A stretch of 64,000 nt of DNA from a bacterium M00.F.Ca.ET.205.01.1.1. GTDB lineage: Bacteria > Pseudomonadota > Alphaproteobacteria > Rhizobiales > Rhizobiaceae. The position numbers and the translations under genes are program-made. The stretch lies in NCBI GenBank assembly GCA_004791255.1, contig SRUQ01000012.1:49221-113220 (forward strand), given 5' to 3'. The notes beneath the pieces are model-generated. The model was not told the origin of the DNA and did not search any database. It saw only the letters and a program-made list of their open reading frames with translations. This document shows, in pieces, positions 49,715 to 58,855 of the stretch; positions within the stretch are counted from its first letter, which is position 1, and every line of letters begins with the position of its first letter.

Positions 49715-52700
49715 TTATCCGTCACCGGACGCCTGTCCGTCATTCTTCCGTTCTTTTAGCTCTACCAGCCAATCTTTGTGAGCAAGGTTGATGTTGACCT
49801 TCACGAAGGGCAGCAGTGACAATATCATGTCGGCGATATCTCCAACCTGCTCGCCTGCTCGTTGTTCAAACTCCAAGAGGGACTGTTGAGCCAATCTTGG
49901 TGAAGAAAGGCGAAAAGCCTGATCGACCATGGCAGCCTGCCACTGAGATAAAAGCCAGCTATTAACTCTATTTATAGTGGATTTTTCGCAAAATGAATTA
50001 CTTAATAACTCAACAAGACGAAGGCAGGCAACCATTATATCCGGAACAATGAGGGTTTGATTACCCGCTAGTGCTTTGACAATACACCCGATAGTTCCAG
50101 CGATTGCGACTTCACCATTTTCTGGCGACGGGGTGCCTTCCAAAAAGGCGTCTAGCATGGCCTTTGTAATCAGAGGTCGTCGGAGAGCGAACGCATCGCT
50201 TACGAACTGTGTCGCAACTAGCGGTGAATTCTGAAACGCCAGTCGCAGAACGAACGTCAGAACATTTTGTGTGAAGCGGGTGCGGTGTTCGGCAAACTTC
50301 TCCGCTTTTAACTGCGGGAGGCGTTTTTGAGGGGACGCAGAAGGCCCCCGGCCGATCAGGTCGGTGCCATTTTTTTCAGCAAAGGCCCGAGCATCGATCG
50401 CGCGTGGCATGCGAGACAGATAGTCTTGAGGGGAAAGGCGACGCTCTGCCGAAGACGCAATAGATACGTAGAAAGAAATTTCACTTACTAGAACCGCCCT
50501 TGTGTTCCAGTCCATGGAAAGCAATTTCGCGATCACGCCACAGTCAACGTCGATGGCTGCTTCAGTATTTGCAAGAAGATACCATACATACTGAAGTGGA
50601 AGAGCGGTAGGGCCTTCGAGTCCCTTATGTGGGCTTGGATTGCTGTTTGCTCCGGCCACCATGACGTGTTGATCGGTAGCGGCTAAATCATCTGTGATTT
50701 GCATCAATAGCCATACAACAGTGTGGGAGATCAGGCGAATCACCGCGGCGCTGTGAAGGCCCTCCCTCGGGTCGAGCGTGTCTGCTGCATCCAAAGCCTG
50801 GGACAAGAGCCTCACTGCTTCCGCATTGTCACCTCCCCAATGTGCCTCTATTGCCGCGTCGGCAAGAAGCCCGGCTCCCATCGGGGTGTTCCCCTTCAGA
50901 GGGTCGGTTGCTATGCGGTTGTGGGCCTGTAAATAGAGCGCCTTGGCCACTTCATGTGCGCCGATGTGTGAGTTTCCGATTGCAAGTTCTCGGAGGAAGA
51001 AGGACGCCTCAGTGGAGCCGCCATCGAATGACTCCAAGAGCAGCATCCCTATTTCAAGTTGGCGGTTGTAATGTCCTTGATGGAATAGCACCCGCGATAG
51101 TGCTCTAGCCGCCGATTGCGTCTCCCCCAGAAGGTCTGTCGCCTCCTTCAAGCAGTGGATCGCCTTTTCCGGCATCTTCAAATATTCATCCCAGATGATA
51201 GCGGCGGACTCAAATGCGGCCATTGCAAATTCTGCTTCACCAGCTCCCGCAAGCTCTCTGCCCAACGCTAAATAGTCTTCCGCGTGTCTTTCCTGATTTG
51301 AGCCAATCCCATCAATCGACTTGGCCCAAGGCGATTTTATAACTAGTGATTTGTCAAAAAGGCTATTTTCAAATGCTTTAAGTAGGAATTGGCGCTGCTT
51401 CATGTCTTTGGCCACAAGGGCCTTCATTACGCGCAGCAGCGTTTGAATATCTTGTATCTGAGATAACTGAAACGCAAACATGAACTGTATATAACCATCG
51501 AGGGAGGTCGGTGCCCCTTCTATTCCCGCGTCAATTTCGGTGAGCGGGGCCCTCAGTGACCGGGCACGATCGGCGGCGGTTAGAGCGAACTGTGGCAGAT
51601 CGTCGGCGACTTCCACTAGTGACGGCAATGACATTGCCTTCGTATAGACAGTCGAGACGTTCAACTCGTCCGTGGCTGCGTCTCCAAGATTATCACTCTC
51701 GCGCTCAAACGCGTCCAAAGTATTATGGAACTTCTTACGGTTTCTTGACGAAATTATCAAGAGAAGCTGGCTCATTCGAATTAATACGGATATAGTTTTA
51801 TTTTCAGAATAAAGTGGAATATCAGTCCTGAGGGAAATAGTGCTTGTATTGCTCCTTGATATTATCTCAAGTTGCTCTGGTTTTGCGCTAAGTATAGCAA
51901 GGGAGACTATCGTAACAGCTTGCTCGTTCTTTCCAAGCATGCCGTGCAGGATAATGTCATCAAATCTGCGAGCATCGATCTTGAAATCGTTCGTGTAATA
52001 TCCGGCAAGCTCATGGTGGAGTCGCTCGGTCGTCTTCGATCCAAGGGTGTGGTTTCCGGCATTTGAAATGAGCGAAGACAGCCTGAAACGATCTTCCGAT
52101 TCCGCTTCGATCCATGCGCCCACTAGGTTGTCAAATGCCTTGCCTGGAATCTTGATTAGAGGGTCGACCTCGCCGAGAAACATCGCCATTTTCCGATCGA
52201 ATGTTCCAAGTACAAAGCTAAGGCGTAAAAGAAGCGTGCTTTCGTCGTCGCGCAATTCAACGAAGAGTCGTCGGCGTATTCCCTCTTTTACTTGCTCAAT
52301 TTCAGCGTTGTTTCCAACAATAGCGCTAAGTTCGCGCAATTCTTTATTTGACCATTCAGCGGTTTGCAAGCCTCTGACCATAGCGTCTACAAGTAATGGC
52401 TGACCACCACCAGTTGCCAGGTAGACATATCGCCCCCAGTCCTCCTTACTACCCCCCTCTGATAAAACAAAGGATTTGACTTCTTCTTCAGTAAGGTTGC
52501 CTACTTTGATTGCTGTTTCTGCTGATGAGCCCAAGGTAGCGAGGAGTGCGCCCGACGGTTCGACATTTGACGTCACCAAAATGGAGGTCGATGTCCTGCG
52601 CGCCGTCTCGATCAAGTTGAGCAAGGCGTCCTTTGGTTGACTTGTTGCGAGTGGCCCAAGATCATCAAGTACCACGCCTCGAGGCTTCTCGATGGCGATC

Positions 52701-53752
52701 TGCGCTGAGGCTCGGTAAAGAGCATCTGCGGTTTCTCGCGGATCGAAGGATCGCAATTGTAGCGAGTACCATCTCGCGCCATCTCTACGAGCAATGAGCC
52801 TCGACAGACTCGATTTGCCTGTGCCGGTCGCGCCATTCAGCCAAGCGAAGTTTTGCCGATCCATCGACTGTTGAATGGTTTCGACTAGGTCCGTTCTTGT
52901 CGCAAATTTGTTGGGGTCGATGGAAGCTACAGGCCTCAAGATAGCAACGGATGACACAAAGCCATGTGGTTCCGATGCAGGCTTGATCGCGCTCATCATA
53001 GTTTCAACGGCTGAGACTGAGAGACTTACTCTGCTAGCCTCGTCGAAAAATCGGATAAAGTCCGCTCTTTCGAGTCGGCGCGATCCTTTTGATGATGCCA
53101 GGTTTAAAATTCTGGAAATGAGCGGATCGACCATTGAGTCACAGAGAGTGCTTGCTACGCTTCTTTGTTCTCCAAAATAAACAAGGCGATTGCTGAGAGA
53201 TTGGCGAAGGGAGTCAATATCTTTCGCACCACCTAGCCATTCGATTCGCCTAATCAGGTCGTCTCTGATCTGTTGATTGGAGCTAGATTTTAGAAATTGG
53301 ATTGCGTCTTCGGATAGATCCAGTTTCAACAGATGCTTCCTAAGTGGCTCTATCTCCGCGTTTGCTCGGGCTTCTATCCAATATTGCAATCCAGGTCTGC
53401 CATCGATCCGGTCGTCCTTTCGTTTTTCTAGACCGATAGACGATGTTGTCAGGTGCTTTAAAGAGACCAACTTGCCATGATTTCTTTTCGAAATATCGAA
53501 TAATGAGTTGATTGTATCTATGACTTCCTTTGATTTGAGTGTGATGGGTGTGGTGTTTGTCTTGATTTGTACTGCCTTGATAGCGTCAACAGTCGCGACG
53601 GCGTAGTCTTCTGCAATCTCGAGGAAGAGAAACTCATCGTTGGCCAGAGAGAGCCAGGCCAAGGCTGACTCGTAGAGCTGGTAGGCATACCCTCTCAGGC
53701 TCGCAACGGCTTGGCGACCAGTGTCTCCGTGTATATTCAAATCGTGAGCCAT
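49715..53752 (-). CDS. Cap4/DUF4297-like nuclease fused to a STAND NTPase (Avs-like defence candidate)
   Basis: 1345 residues from ATG 53752; an upstream start at 53851 would add an unconvincing stretch. Residues about 15-110 resemble the dsDNA nuclease domain of Cap4-type effectors: LRGYAYQLYESALAWL (RGYxYQ at 20-25), FLEIAEDYAV (E45, E48-D49) and AVQIKT (Q62, K64), a PD-(D/E)xK pattern. A P-loop NTPase follows: Walker A NGATGTGKSS at 306-315 and Walker B GVVLDDLG at 359-366. About 800 helical residues (TPR-like) come after, where STAND proteins sense a trigger. Codon use is more A/T-rich than in neighbours. The order nuclease, STAND, repeat domain is that of antiphage Avs-type proteins. No partner gene is seen. 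Confidence 0.7.
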   Translation of the reverse strand: MAHDLNIHGDTGRQAVASLRGYAYQLYESALAWLSLANDEFLFLEIAEDYAVATVDAIKAVQIKTNTTPITLKSKEVIDTINSLFDISKRNHGKLVSLKHLTTSSIGLEKRKDDRIDGRPGLQYWIEARANAEIEPLRKHLLKLDLSEDAIQFLKSSSNQQIRDDLIRRIEWLGGAKDIDSLRQSLSNRLVYFGEQRSVASTLCDSMVDPLISRILNLASSKGSRRLERADFIRFFDEASRVSLSVSAVETMMSAIKPASEPHGFVSSVAILRPVASIDPNKFATRTDLVETIQQSMDRQNFAWLNGATGTGKSSLSRLIARRDGARWYSLQLRSFDPRETADALYRASAQIAIEKPRGVVLDDLGPLATSQPKDALLNLIETARRTSTSILVTSNVEPSGALLATLGSSAETAIKVGNLTEEEVKSFVLSEGGSKEDWGRYVYLATGGGQPLLVDAMVRGLQTAEWSNKELRELSAIVGNNAEIEQVKEGIRRRLFVELRDDESTLLLRLSFVLGTFDRKMAMFLGEVDPLIKIPGKAFDNLVGAWIEAESEDRFRLSSLISNAGNHTLGSKTTERLHHELAGYYTNDFKIDARRFDDIILHGMLGKNEQAVTIVSLAILSAKPEQLEIISRSNTSTISLRTDIPLYSENKTISVLIRMSQLLLIISSRNRKKFHNTLDAFERESDNLGDAATDELNVSTVYTKAMSLPSLVEVADDLPQFALTAADRARSLRAPLTEIDAGIEGAPTSLDGYIQFMFAFQLSQIQDIQTLLRVMKALVAKDMKQRQFLLKAFENSLFDKSLVIKSPWAKSIDGIGSNQERHAEDYLALGRELAGAGEAEFAMAAFESAAIIWDEYLKMPEKAIHCLKEATDLLGETQSAARALSRVLFHQGHYNRQLEIGMLLLESFDGGSTEASFFLRELAIGNSHIGAHEVAKALYLQAHNRIATDPLKGNTPMGAGLLADAAIEAHWGGDNAEAVRLLSQALDAADTLDPREGLHSAAVIRLISHTVVWLLMQITDDLAATDQHVMVAGANSNPSPHKGLEGPTALPLQYVWYLLANTEAAIDVDCGVIAKLLSMDWNTRAVLVSEISFYVSIASSAERRLSPQDYLSRMPRAIDARAFAEKNGTDLIGRGPSASPQKRLPQLKAEKFAEHRTRFTQNVLTFVLRLAFQNSPLVATQFVSDAFALRRPLITKAMLDAFLEGTPSPENGEVAIAGTIGCIVKALAGNQTLIVPDIMVACLRLVELLSNSFCEKSTINRVNSWLLSQWQAAMVDQAFRLSSPRLAQQSLLEFEQRAGEQVGDIADMILSLLPFVKVNINLAHKDWLVELKERKNDGQASGDG

Positions 53753-54062
53753 GCTTTCGTTGTAGACGTGTCGCTGGCCTGACGCACTAGTCAGATGTGA
53801 CGACTCACATGTAATCGTTGGGAAATTGGGCGATATACAGTTCCTCGCCAAGCCCCAAATATGTGCCCCGTTGCCGATTTGTGACTACTCAAGCAGATGA
53901 AACAGCGTGGCCGCTTACATCACTCAAACCCGGCCGACTCACTTTACTCGTGAGCTATAGGTCGACGACTGTGACCTTGCCGGCGCTTGCAGGATCGCCT
54001 TCGCGCTGGTCCGTTGCGTTCGTGCTCTCACGGCGATCAATCGAGGCTGAATTGCTGGATCA
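53753..54062. other. Gene-free gap upstream of the STAND gene
   Basis: About 310 bp with low information. It holds the presumed promoter region of the STAND gene. I find no tRNA or obvious direct repeat. Short frames here have composition unlike genes. Confidence 0.4.
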
Positions 54063-54229
54063 GAGGATCTCAAGGCCGCAACGCAAAAAAGCCGTGCGCC
54101 GTCGCCTATCCCGCCCGCTCTTTCGTCGCCACCACGCTGACGCCGAAGGCGCCTATTCTCGAGTGGCCGGAGTGGCTGGACCGCTGCATCGGCAACTCGC
54201 CGGGGTATTTCTCGGGCCGGCCGGAATAG
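54063..54229 (+). pseudogene. Truncated duplicate of the 5' part of minC
   Basis: The frame ending at TAG 54229 reads ARSFVATTLTPKAPILEWPE, then WLDRCIGNSPGYFSGRPE and stops. It matches MinC residues about 16-55 (ARSFVAFTLTPEAPITEWLE, then GLDHWIGNSPGYFSGRPV) with few changes. No start or C-terminal domain is present. The real minC is 2.8 kb downstream. This is a partial copy left by recombination or duplication between the STAND gene and the serine hydrolase. Confidence 0.75.
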
Positions 54230-54364
54230 TCCCACATAGATTGCCTTGCGGAAGGGCGGCCGCTTCGTCACGCACCAACCTGCACCCATCCCTAGATGCC
54301 CAGGGTTGGCCTCGCCCGCGTCGGCCTGTACCATGATGTCAGGTGATACGGAGGAGGCTTGCTC

Positions 54365-55915
54365 GTGCGGCTGGATCGGCGCCATTGGAGGATTTGGGCT
54401 TTCATCGCCGCCACGGTGCTTTGGCCGCATGCGGCGCCGGCCGACACCATCGCGCCCGAGCGGCTGGCCGCGGCCCTGTCGAAGCTCGAAGCGCTCGCCC
54501 AGGGCCTCGTCGCGGATGGTGCCGTACCCGGTCTTGCCATCGCCGTCGTGCATGACGACGAGGTGGTCTTTCTCAAGGGGTTCGGCCATCGCGAGGCCGG
54601 CAGGCCGGAGGCTGTCGACGCCGACACGGTGTTCCAGATCGCTTCCCTCTCCAAGCCGGTCTCCGCCACCGTCGTGGCGGCGCTGGTCAGCGACGGGATC
54701 GTGTCCTGGGATTCGAAGATCGCCGATCTCGATCCGGCCTTCCGGCTCGCCGACCCCTATCCGACCAGCCAACTCACCATCCGCGATCTGTTTTCGCACC
54801 GCAGCGGGCTTCCGGGCACCGCCGGAGACGACCTCGAGGACATTGGCTACGACCGTGCCGAAATCCTGCACCGCCTGCGCTTCGTGCCGCCATCGTCGAG
54901 CTTTCGGGCCGGCTACTCGTACTCGAATTTCGGGTTGACCGAGGGTGCCATTGCCGCCGCGATGCCAACGGGCAAATCCTGGGAGGACGTCGCCGAGGAA
55001 AAACTCTACCGTCCGCTTGGCATGGCCTCGACCAGCTCGCGTCACGCCGATTTCGTCAAGCACGCCGATCGCGCGGCACTCCACATCAGGGTCGACGGCG
55101 CCTGGGTCGCCAAGATAAAGCGTGATCCGGATGCGCAGGCGCCCGCCGGTGGCGTCAGCTCCAACGCGCGCGATCTCTCGCAATGGCTGCGCCTGATCCT
55201 CGGCAGCGGCGTCTATGCCGGCAAGACGCTGATTGCCGCCGATGCACTCGACCAGACGCATGTGCCGCTGATGACGCGCGGCAACAACCCGGTCTCCGGC
55301 GGCGCATCGTTCTACGGTCTCGGCTGGAATGTCGAATTCGGCCGCCACGGCCTGAGCTGGGGCCATGCCGGCGCCTTCAGCGTCGGCGCGCGCACGCTGG
55401 TGACGGTCTTCCCGAAGGAAAGGCTTGGCATCGTCATCCTCGCCAACGCCTTCCCGACGGGCGTGCCGGAGGGACTGTCCGACAATTTCGCCGACCTCGT
55501 CTTCGAGGGTTCCGTCGAGAAGGACTGGGTCAAGGCATGGGACGGCATCTATGCCGGCATGTTCGGTCCGGCGGTCGAGGCGGCCAAGGCCACCTATGCC
55601 GCGCCGCCGTCCCCGGCAACGCCGGCCAGGCCAGCCAGTGCCTATGCCGGCCGCTACGCCAACGACTTCTTCGGCGACGCGGTCGTGTCGAGCGCGGGAG
55701 ACGGCCTCGTGCTCAAGGTCGGCCCGGCAGGCATCCGGTCCACGTCCTTGACGCATTTCGACGGCGACCTGTTCCTGACCTACCCCGATGCCGAGACGCC
55801 GGACAGGCCGACCGGCGTGAGCTTCGTCGTCGGCCCCGACGGCAAGGCGTCGGCCATCACCATCGGCTTTCTCGACGACAACCATCTCGGCACGCTGCGA
55901 CGCGTGGGTGATTGA
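54365..55915 (+). CDS. Beta-lactamase-related serine hydrolase (class C/penicillin-binding fold)
   Basis: 516 residues from GTG 54365, chosen because GGAGGAGG lies 7 bases upstream (TTG 54359 is too close). Signal peptide: RIWAFIAATVLWPHAAPADT. The active site is SLSK (S94, K97), followed by Y-S-N in RAGYSYSNFGLTEGAIAAAM and H-A-G in GHAGAFSVGARTL. A C-terminal domain (about 420-516, YAGRYANDFFGDAVVSSAGD) is the usual add-on of esterase- and D-aminopeptidase-like members. It is exported and likely cleaves a peptide or ester; a true beta-lactamase role is unproven. Confidence 0.88.
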   Translation: MRLDRRHWRIWAFIAATVLWPHAAPADTIAPERLAAALSKLEALAQGLVADGAVPGLAIAVVHDDEVVFLKGFGHREAGRPEAVDADTVFQIASLSKPVSATVVAALVSDGIVSWDSKIADLDPAFRLADPYPTSQLTIRDLFSHRSGLPGTAGDDLEDIGYDRAEILHRLRFVPPSSSFRAGYSYSNFGLTEGAIAAAMPTGKSWEDVAEEKLYRPLGMASTSSRHADFVKHADRAALHIRVDGAWVAKIKRDPDAQAPAGGVSSNARDLSQWLRLILGSGVYAGKTLIAADALDQTHVPLMTRGNNPVSGGASFYGLGWNVEFGRHGLSWGHAGAFSVGARTLVTVFPKERLGIVILANAFPTGVPEGLSDNFADLVFEGSVEKDWVKAWDGIYAGMFGPAVEAAKATYAAPPSPATPARPASAYAGRYANDFFGDAVVSSAGDGLVLKVGPAGIRSTSLTHFDGDLFLTYPDAETPDRPTGVSFVVGPDGKASAITIGFLDDNHLGTLRRVGD

Positions 55916-55936
55916 GCTTCAGGTCGAACAGCCCTG

Positions 55937-56869
55937 TCAGGACGCAGGGCCATAATGGAGCAGCTTGAAGCAATCGCCGCTGCCCGACTTCGACTGCGTC
56001 AGAACGGGTTTCGATCTGTCGATCCACTCCTGGTGCGACCGCGCATCGGCTTCGAGCGCATCGACCGGCGCGAGGCCGACAAAGCCGCGCCCCTTGCTGA
56101 AAAGCCAGCACGCGCGGCCGAGAAATCGCCTGCCGCGCTGGCGCAGCAGGTCGGCATCGTAAAAGATGTCGAGAACCTCCTGCTTGATCTTTCGCTCCTT
56201 GTCAGGATTGGCGATCGCCAGCTCGATCGGCTCGCCCGCGATTGCCTCCAGCAGGTCCTTGTAGTCGAGGGCAAGCTGCGTGGTGGCATATTTGATGTCG
56301 CTCTCATCGCGCACGATGTTGAACCACAGTGTCGGGTCAATCTCGTTGACGACGAAGGACGATTCGAAATCGCGCGACAGGTTCAGGATTTCGAAGACCT
56401 GAACGTCGACGTCGCGTTCGACCAGAAGGATCTCGGCCACCTGCTTGCCGAGCTCCGCGCCGTGGGCGCGGATCGCGGCGTTGGTGCCGCCAAGGTCGGG
56501 ACTGACATAGGGCCCGCCTTCATCGAGCAGCGCGTCGAATTCGCTGAGCGACCCGACGACGGGGGCGCCGCGGGCAATGCGTGCCGCCAGCTTGGCCAGA
56601 ACCTGCTGCATCTCCGTTTCGCGTTTGCGCTGGTCTTGATAATTCTGCTGGAAGAAGAAGATGAACAGGGAAACGCCGATGCCGATCAGGATCACGCCCA
56701 TCTGCGAAAAGATGTTGCGATAGTATTCCAGCAGCTTTTCGCGATGGCGCAGGTCGTCGCGCACACTGTGCGCCACCCGAAGATTGACGATCAGCGAAAG
56801 GATCAAAAGCCCGGCGCCGACCAGGATGAGGCCGCCGATGAGGAGGTAGCCATGGCCTGTGCTGAAATC
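55937..56869 (-). CDS. Two-TM inner-membrane protein of unknown function
   Basis: 310 residues from ATG 56869 (TTG 56899 would add ten). TM1 is YLLIGGLILVGAGLLILSLI and TM2 is MGVILIGIGVSLFIFFFQQN, with a short loop. A coiled-coil (QDQRKRETEMQQVLAKLAAR) and a large soluble domain follow (FVVNEIDPTLWFNIVRDESD, ANPDKERKIKQEVLDIFYDA). No family is recognised. It is convergent with the serine hydrolase and divergent from minC, so the gap 56870-57037 is a shared promoter region. Confidence 0.75.
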   Translation of the reverse strand, partial: DFSTGHGYLLIGGLILVGAGLLILSLIVNLRVAHSVRDDLRHREKLLEYYRNIFSQMGVILIGIGVSLFIFFFQQNYQDQRKRETEMQQVLAKLAARIARGAPVVGSLSEFDALLDEGGPYVSPDLGGTNAAIRAHGAELGKQVAEILLVERDVDVQVFEILNLSRDFESSFVVNEIDPTLWFNIVRDESDIKYATTQLALDYKDLLEAIAGEPIELAIANPDKERKIKQEVLDIFYDADLLRQRGRRFLGRACWLFSKGRGFVGLAPVDALEADARSHQEWIDRSKPVLTQSKSGSGDCFKLLHYGPAS

Positions 56870-56976
56870 CATGCGTCGCCCACGTTTCCGAAACCCCAAA
56901 CTGCGCAGACTAATACCGTTTCACCGAAGCGCCTACGGTTTCGTAGGGCGTCAAAGTCCGCGAATGACACTCCAAA

Positions 56977-57016
56977 TTAACCATTTGTTAACCATTGCGC
57001 CCGCACCCTTTAACCA
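56977..57016 (+). promoter_or_regulatory. CtrA-type site upstream of minC (TTAA-N7-TTAA plus a third half-site)
   Basis: TTAACCATTTGTTAACC starting at 56977 is a perfect TTAA-N7-TTAA with the TTAACCAT half-site form. A further TTAACCAT starts at 57010, about 22 bp on. The sites end close to the minC start. CtrA is known to control min genes in Sinorhizobium meliloti, so binding here fits; it is not shown by this sequence alone. Confidence 0.65.
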
Positions 57017-57037
57017 TTGAGTAAGGATTCGCAGGCC

Positions 57038-57916
57038 GTGACCTTTGCCGCCCCCGTCGAGACAAAATCCATTCGCTTTCGCGCCCGCTCTTTCGTCGCT
57101 TTCACGCTGACGCCGGAGGCGCCCATCACGGAGTGGCTGGAGGGGCTGGACCACTGGATCGGCAATTCGCCGGGGTATTTTTCCGGGCGGCCTGTCGTGC
57201 TCGACCTCAATGTGCTGAAGCCCGATGTCAGCGATATTGCTGCGCTGATTGCGTCGCTCGGCGCGCGCGGCATCCGGGTCTATGCGGTCGAACTGGAAGG
57301 GGCTTCGCTGGGGCCCGAACTGCCGCCGCTGCTGGGCAACGCCAAGGAGGCGACGACCGACGGGCTTCTGGCGCAGCCTGGCCGCAAGGGCCGGGCCGAT
57401 GCGGCCACCGGCAAAAGCGATGCCGGCGACGAGGCCGGCAAGGCCGAGCACGGCAATCATGAACACGGCAAGCATGGCGGGGACGAGGGCAGGGCCGAGG
57501 CGGCGGGCAAGCTGGCCGAGCGCGGCAAGGGCGGCGTGGAAGCGCGGGCCGATGGCGTTGCCGAGCCACGGCTCGATGTCGTGCAGAGCGGCACTTTGAT
57601 GATCAAGTCGCCGATCCGCTCGGGCCAGTCGATCTTCCATCCGCATGGCGATGTCATCGTGCTGGGTTCGGTGGCGTCCGGCTCGGAAATCATCGCGTCA
57701 GGGTCGATCCATGTCTATGGCACGCTGCGCGGGCGGGCGATCGCCGGCGCGCAGGGCAATCTTTCGGCGCGCATCTTCTGCCGCAAGAACGAGGCCGAGC
57801 TGATCGCGGTCGATGGCTGGTACACGACGGCCGAGGAGATGGAAGGCGTCTCGCGCGGCAAGGCCGTGCAGGCCTTCCTGGAAAACGACATGCTGGCCGT
57901 GGTGCCGCTGAACTAG
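57038..57916 (+). CDS. minC: Septum site-determining protein MinC
   Basis: 292 residues from GTG 57038 (a TTG at 57017 would add seven). The N-terminal domain (FRARSFVAFTLTPEAPITEW) binds FtsZ. A long Gly/Lys/His/Ala-rich linker (residues about 105-180, with GNHEHGKHGGDEG) follows. The C-terminal beta-helix starts QSGTLMIKSPIRSGQSIFHP and contains GSVASGSEIIASGSIHVYGT, then RIFCRKNEAELIAVDG, which binds MinD. MinC blocks Z-ring formation away from midcell. The gene is first in minCDE; a candidate CtrA site lies upstream. A truncated copy is at 54063. Confidence 0.93.
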   Translation: MTFAAPVETKSIRFRARSFVAFTLTPEAPITEWLEGLDHWIGNSPGYFSGRPVVLDLNVLKPDVSDIAALIASLGARGIRVYAVELEGASLGPELPPLLGNAKEATTDGLLAQPGRKGRADAATGKSDAGDEAGKAEHGNHEHGKHGGDEGRAEAAGKLAERGKGGVEARADGVAEPRLDVVQSGTLMIKSPIRSGQSIFHPHGDVIVLGSVASGSEIIASGSIHVYGTLRGRAIAGAQGNLSARIFCRKNEAELIAVDGWYTTAEEMEGVSRGKAVQAFLENDMLAVVPLN

Positions 57917-58039
57917 CGGCGGCGCCATTCCCGGGCCGCAAGCCTGGGACCTGTTTGGCGTGAGAGTATCGGCGGGTTTTAAGAAATAGCCGCGTTGAGG
58001 CGCGGCACAACGACAACATCAGGCGACGGAGGCTTTTTC

Positions 58040-58855
58040 ATGGGCAAGGTAGTGGTGGTCACCTCAGGCAAGGGGGGCGTCGGCAAGACGACCTCGACGG
58101 CCGCCCTGGGGGCCGCGGTCGCCAAGACCGGCAAGAAGGTGGCGCTGGTCGATTTCGACGTCGGCCTGCGCAACCTCGACCTGATCATGGGCGCCGAACG
58201 GCGCGTGGTGTTCGACCTCGTCAACGTCATCCAGGGCACCGCCAAGTTGTCGCAGGCGCTGATCCGCGACAAGCGCGTCGAGACGCTGTTCCTGCTGCCG
58301 GCCTCGCAGACGCGCGACAAGGACGCGCTGACCGAGGAGGGCGTCGGCGAGGTGATCGAGAAGCTGCGCTCGGTGTTCGACTATGTGTTCTGCGACAGTC
58401 CGGCCGGCATCGAGCGCGGCGCGCAGCTCGCCATGCGCTTCGCCGACGAGGCCGTCATCGTCACCAATCCGGAAGTGTCGTCGGTGCGCGATTCCGACCG
58501 CATCATCGGCCTGCTCGACGCCCGCACCATGCGCGCCGAGCATGGCGAGCATATCGCCAAGCACGTGCTGGTGACGCGCTACGACGCGGCCCGTGCCGCA
58601 CGCGGCGAAATGCTGTCCATCGACGATGTCCTGGAAATCCTGTCGGTGCCGCTGCTCGGCATCATCCCGGAAAGCCAGGATGTGCTGCGCGCCTCCAACC
58701 TCGGCTCGCCGGTGACGCTGTCGGAGCCGCTCAACGCGGCCGCCAAGGCCTATCTGGAATCGGCGCGGCGGCTGGAAGGCGAAGACCTGCCGGTGGTCGT
58801 TCCCTTCGAGCGCAAGGGCTTCCTCGACCGGCTTCTGGGAAGGAGGGCGGCATGA
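58040..58855 (+). CDS. minD: Septum site-determining ATPase MinD
   Basis: 271 residues from ATG 58040 (GGAGG seven bases upstream). The deviant Walker A motif SGKGGVGKTTS (with both lysines, K10 and K16) is followed by VALVDFDVGLRNLDLIMGAE, DYVFCDSPAGIERGA (Walker B region) and VTNPEVSSVRDSDR. The C-terminal KGFLDRLLGRRAA is the amphipathic membrane-targeting helix. MinD binds the membrane with ATP and carries MinC to the poles; MinE removes it. A 123-bp gap separates it from minC. The stop overlaps minE. Confidence 0.97.
   Translation: MGKVVVVTSGKGGVGKTTSTAALGAAVAKTGKKVALVDFDVGLRNLDLIMGAERRVVFDLVNVIQGTAKLSQALIRDKRVETLFLLPASQTRDKDALTEEGVGEVIEKLRSVFDYVFCDSPAGIERGAQLAMRFADEAVIVTNPEVSSVRDSDRIIGLLDARTMRAEHGEHIAKHVLVTRYDAARAARGEMLSIDDVLEILSVPLLGIIPESQDVLRASNLGSPVTLSEPLNAAAKAYLESARRLEGEDLPVVVPFERKGFLDRLLGRRAA

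Noticed and set aside
53753..54364. tRNA or att site at the edge of the STAND gene
   Set aside because: I found no cloverleaf and no direct repeat shared with the other edge near 49675-49715.
53939..55885. 648-codon reverse frame opposite the serine hydrolase
   Set aside because: The forward frame has SxxK, YSN and HxG. The reverse is a GC shadow.
54365..55915. Calling the serine hydrolase a resistance beta-lactamase
   Set aside because: SxxK and YSN occur in many esterases and peptidases. The extra C-terminal domain points to the wider serine hydrolase group.
58008..58040. Small hairpin CCGCG-TTGAG-GCGCGG before minD as a terminator
   Set aside because: It has no T run, is short, and would cut a conserved operon.
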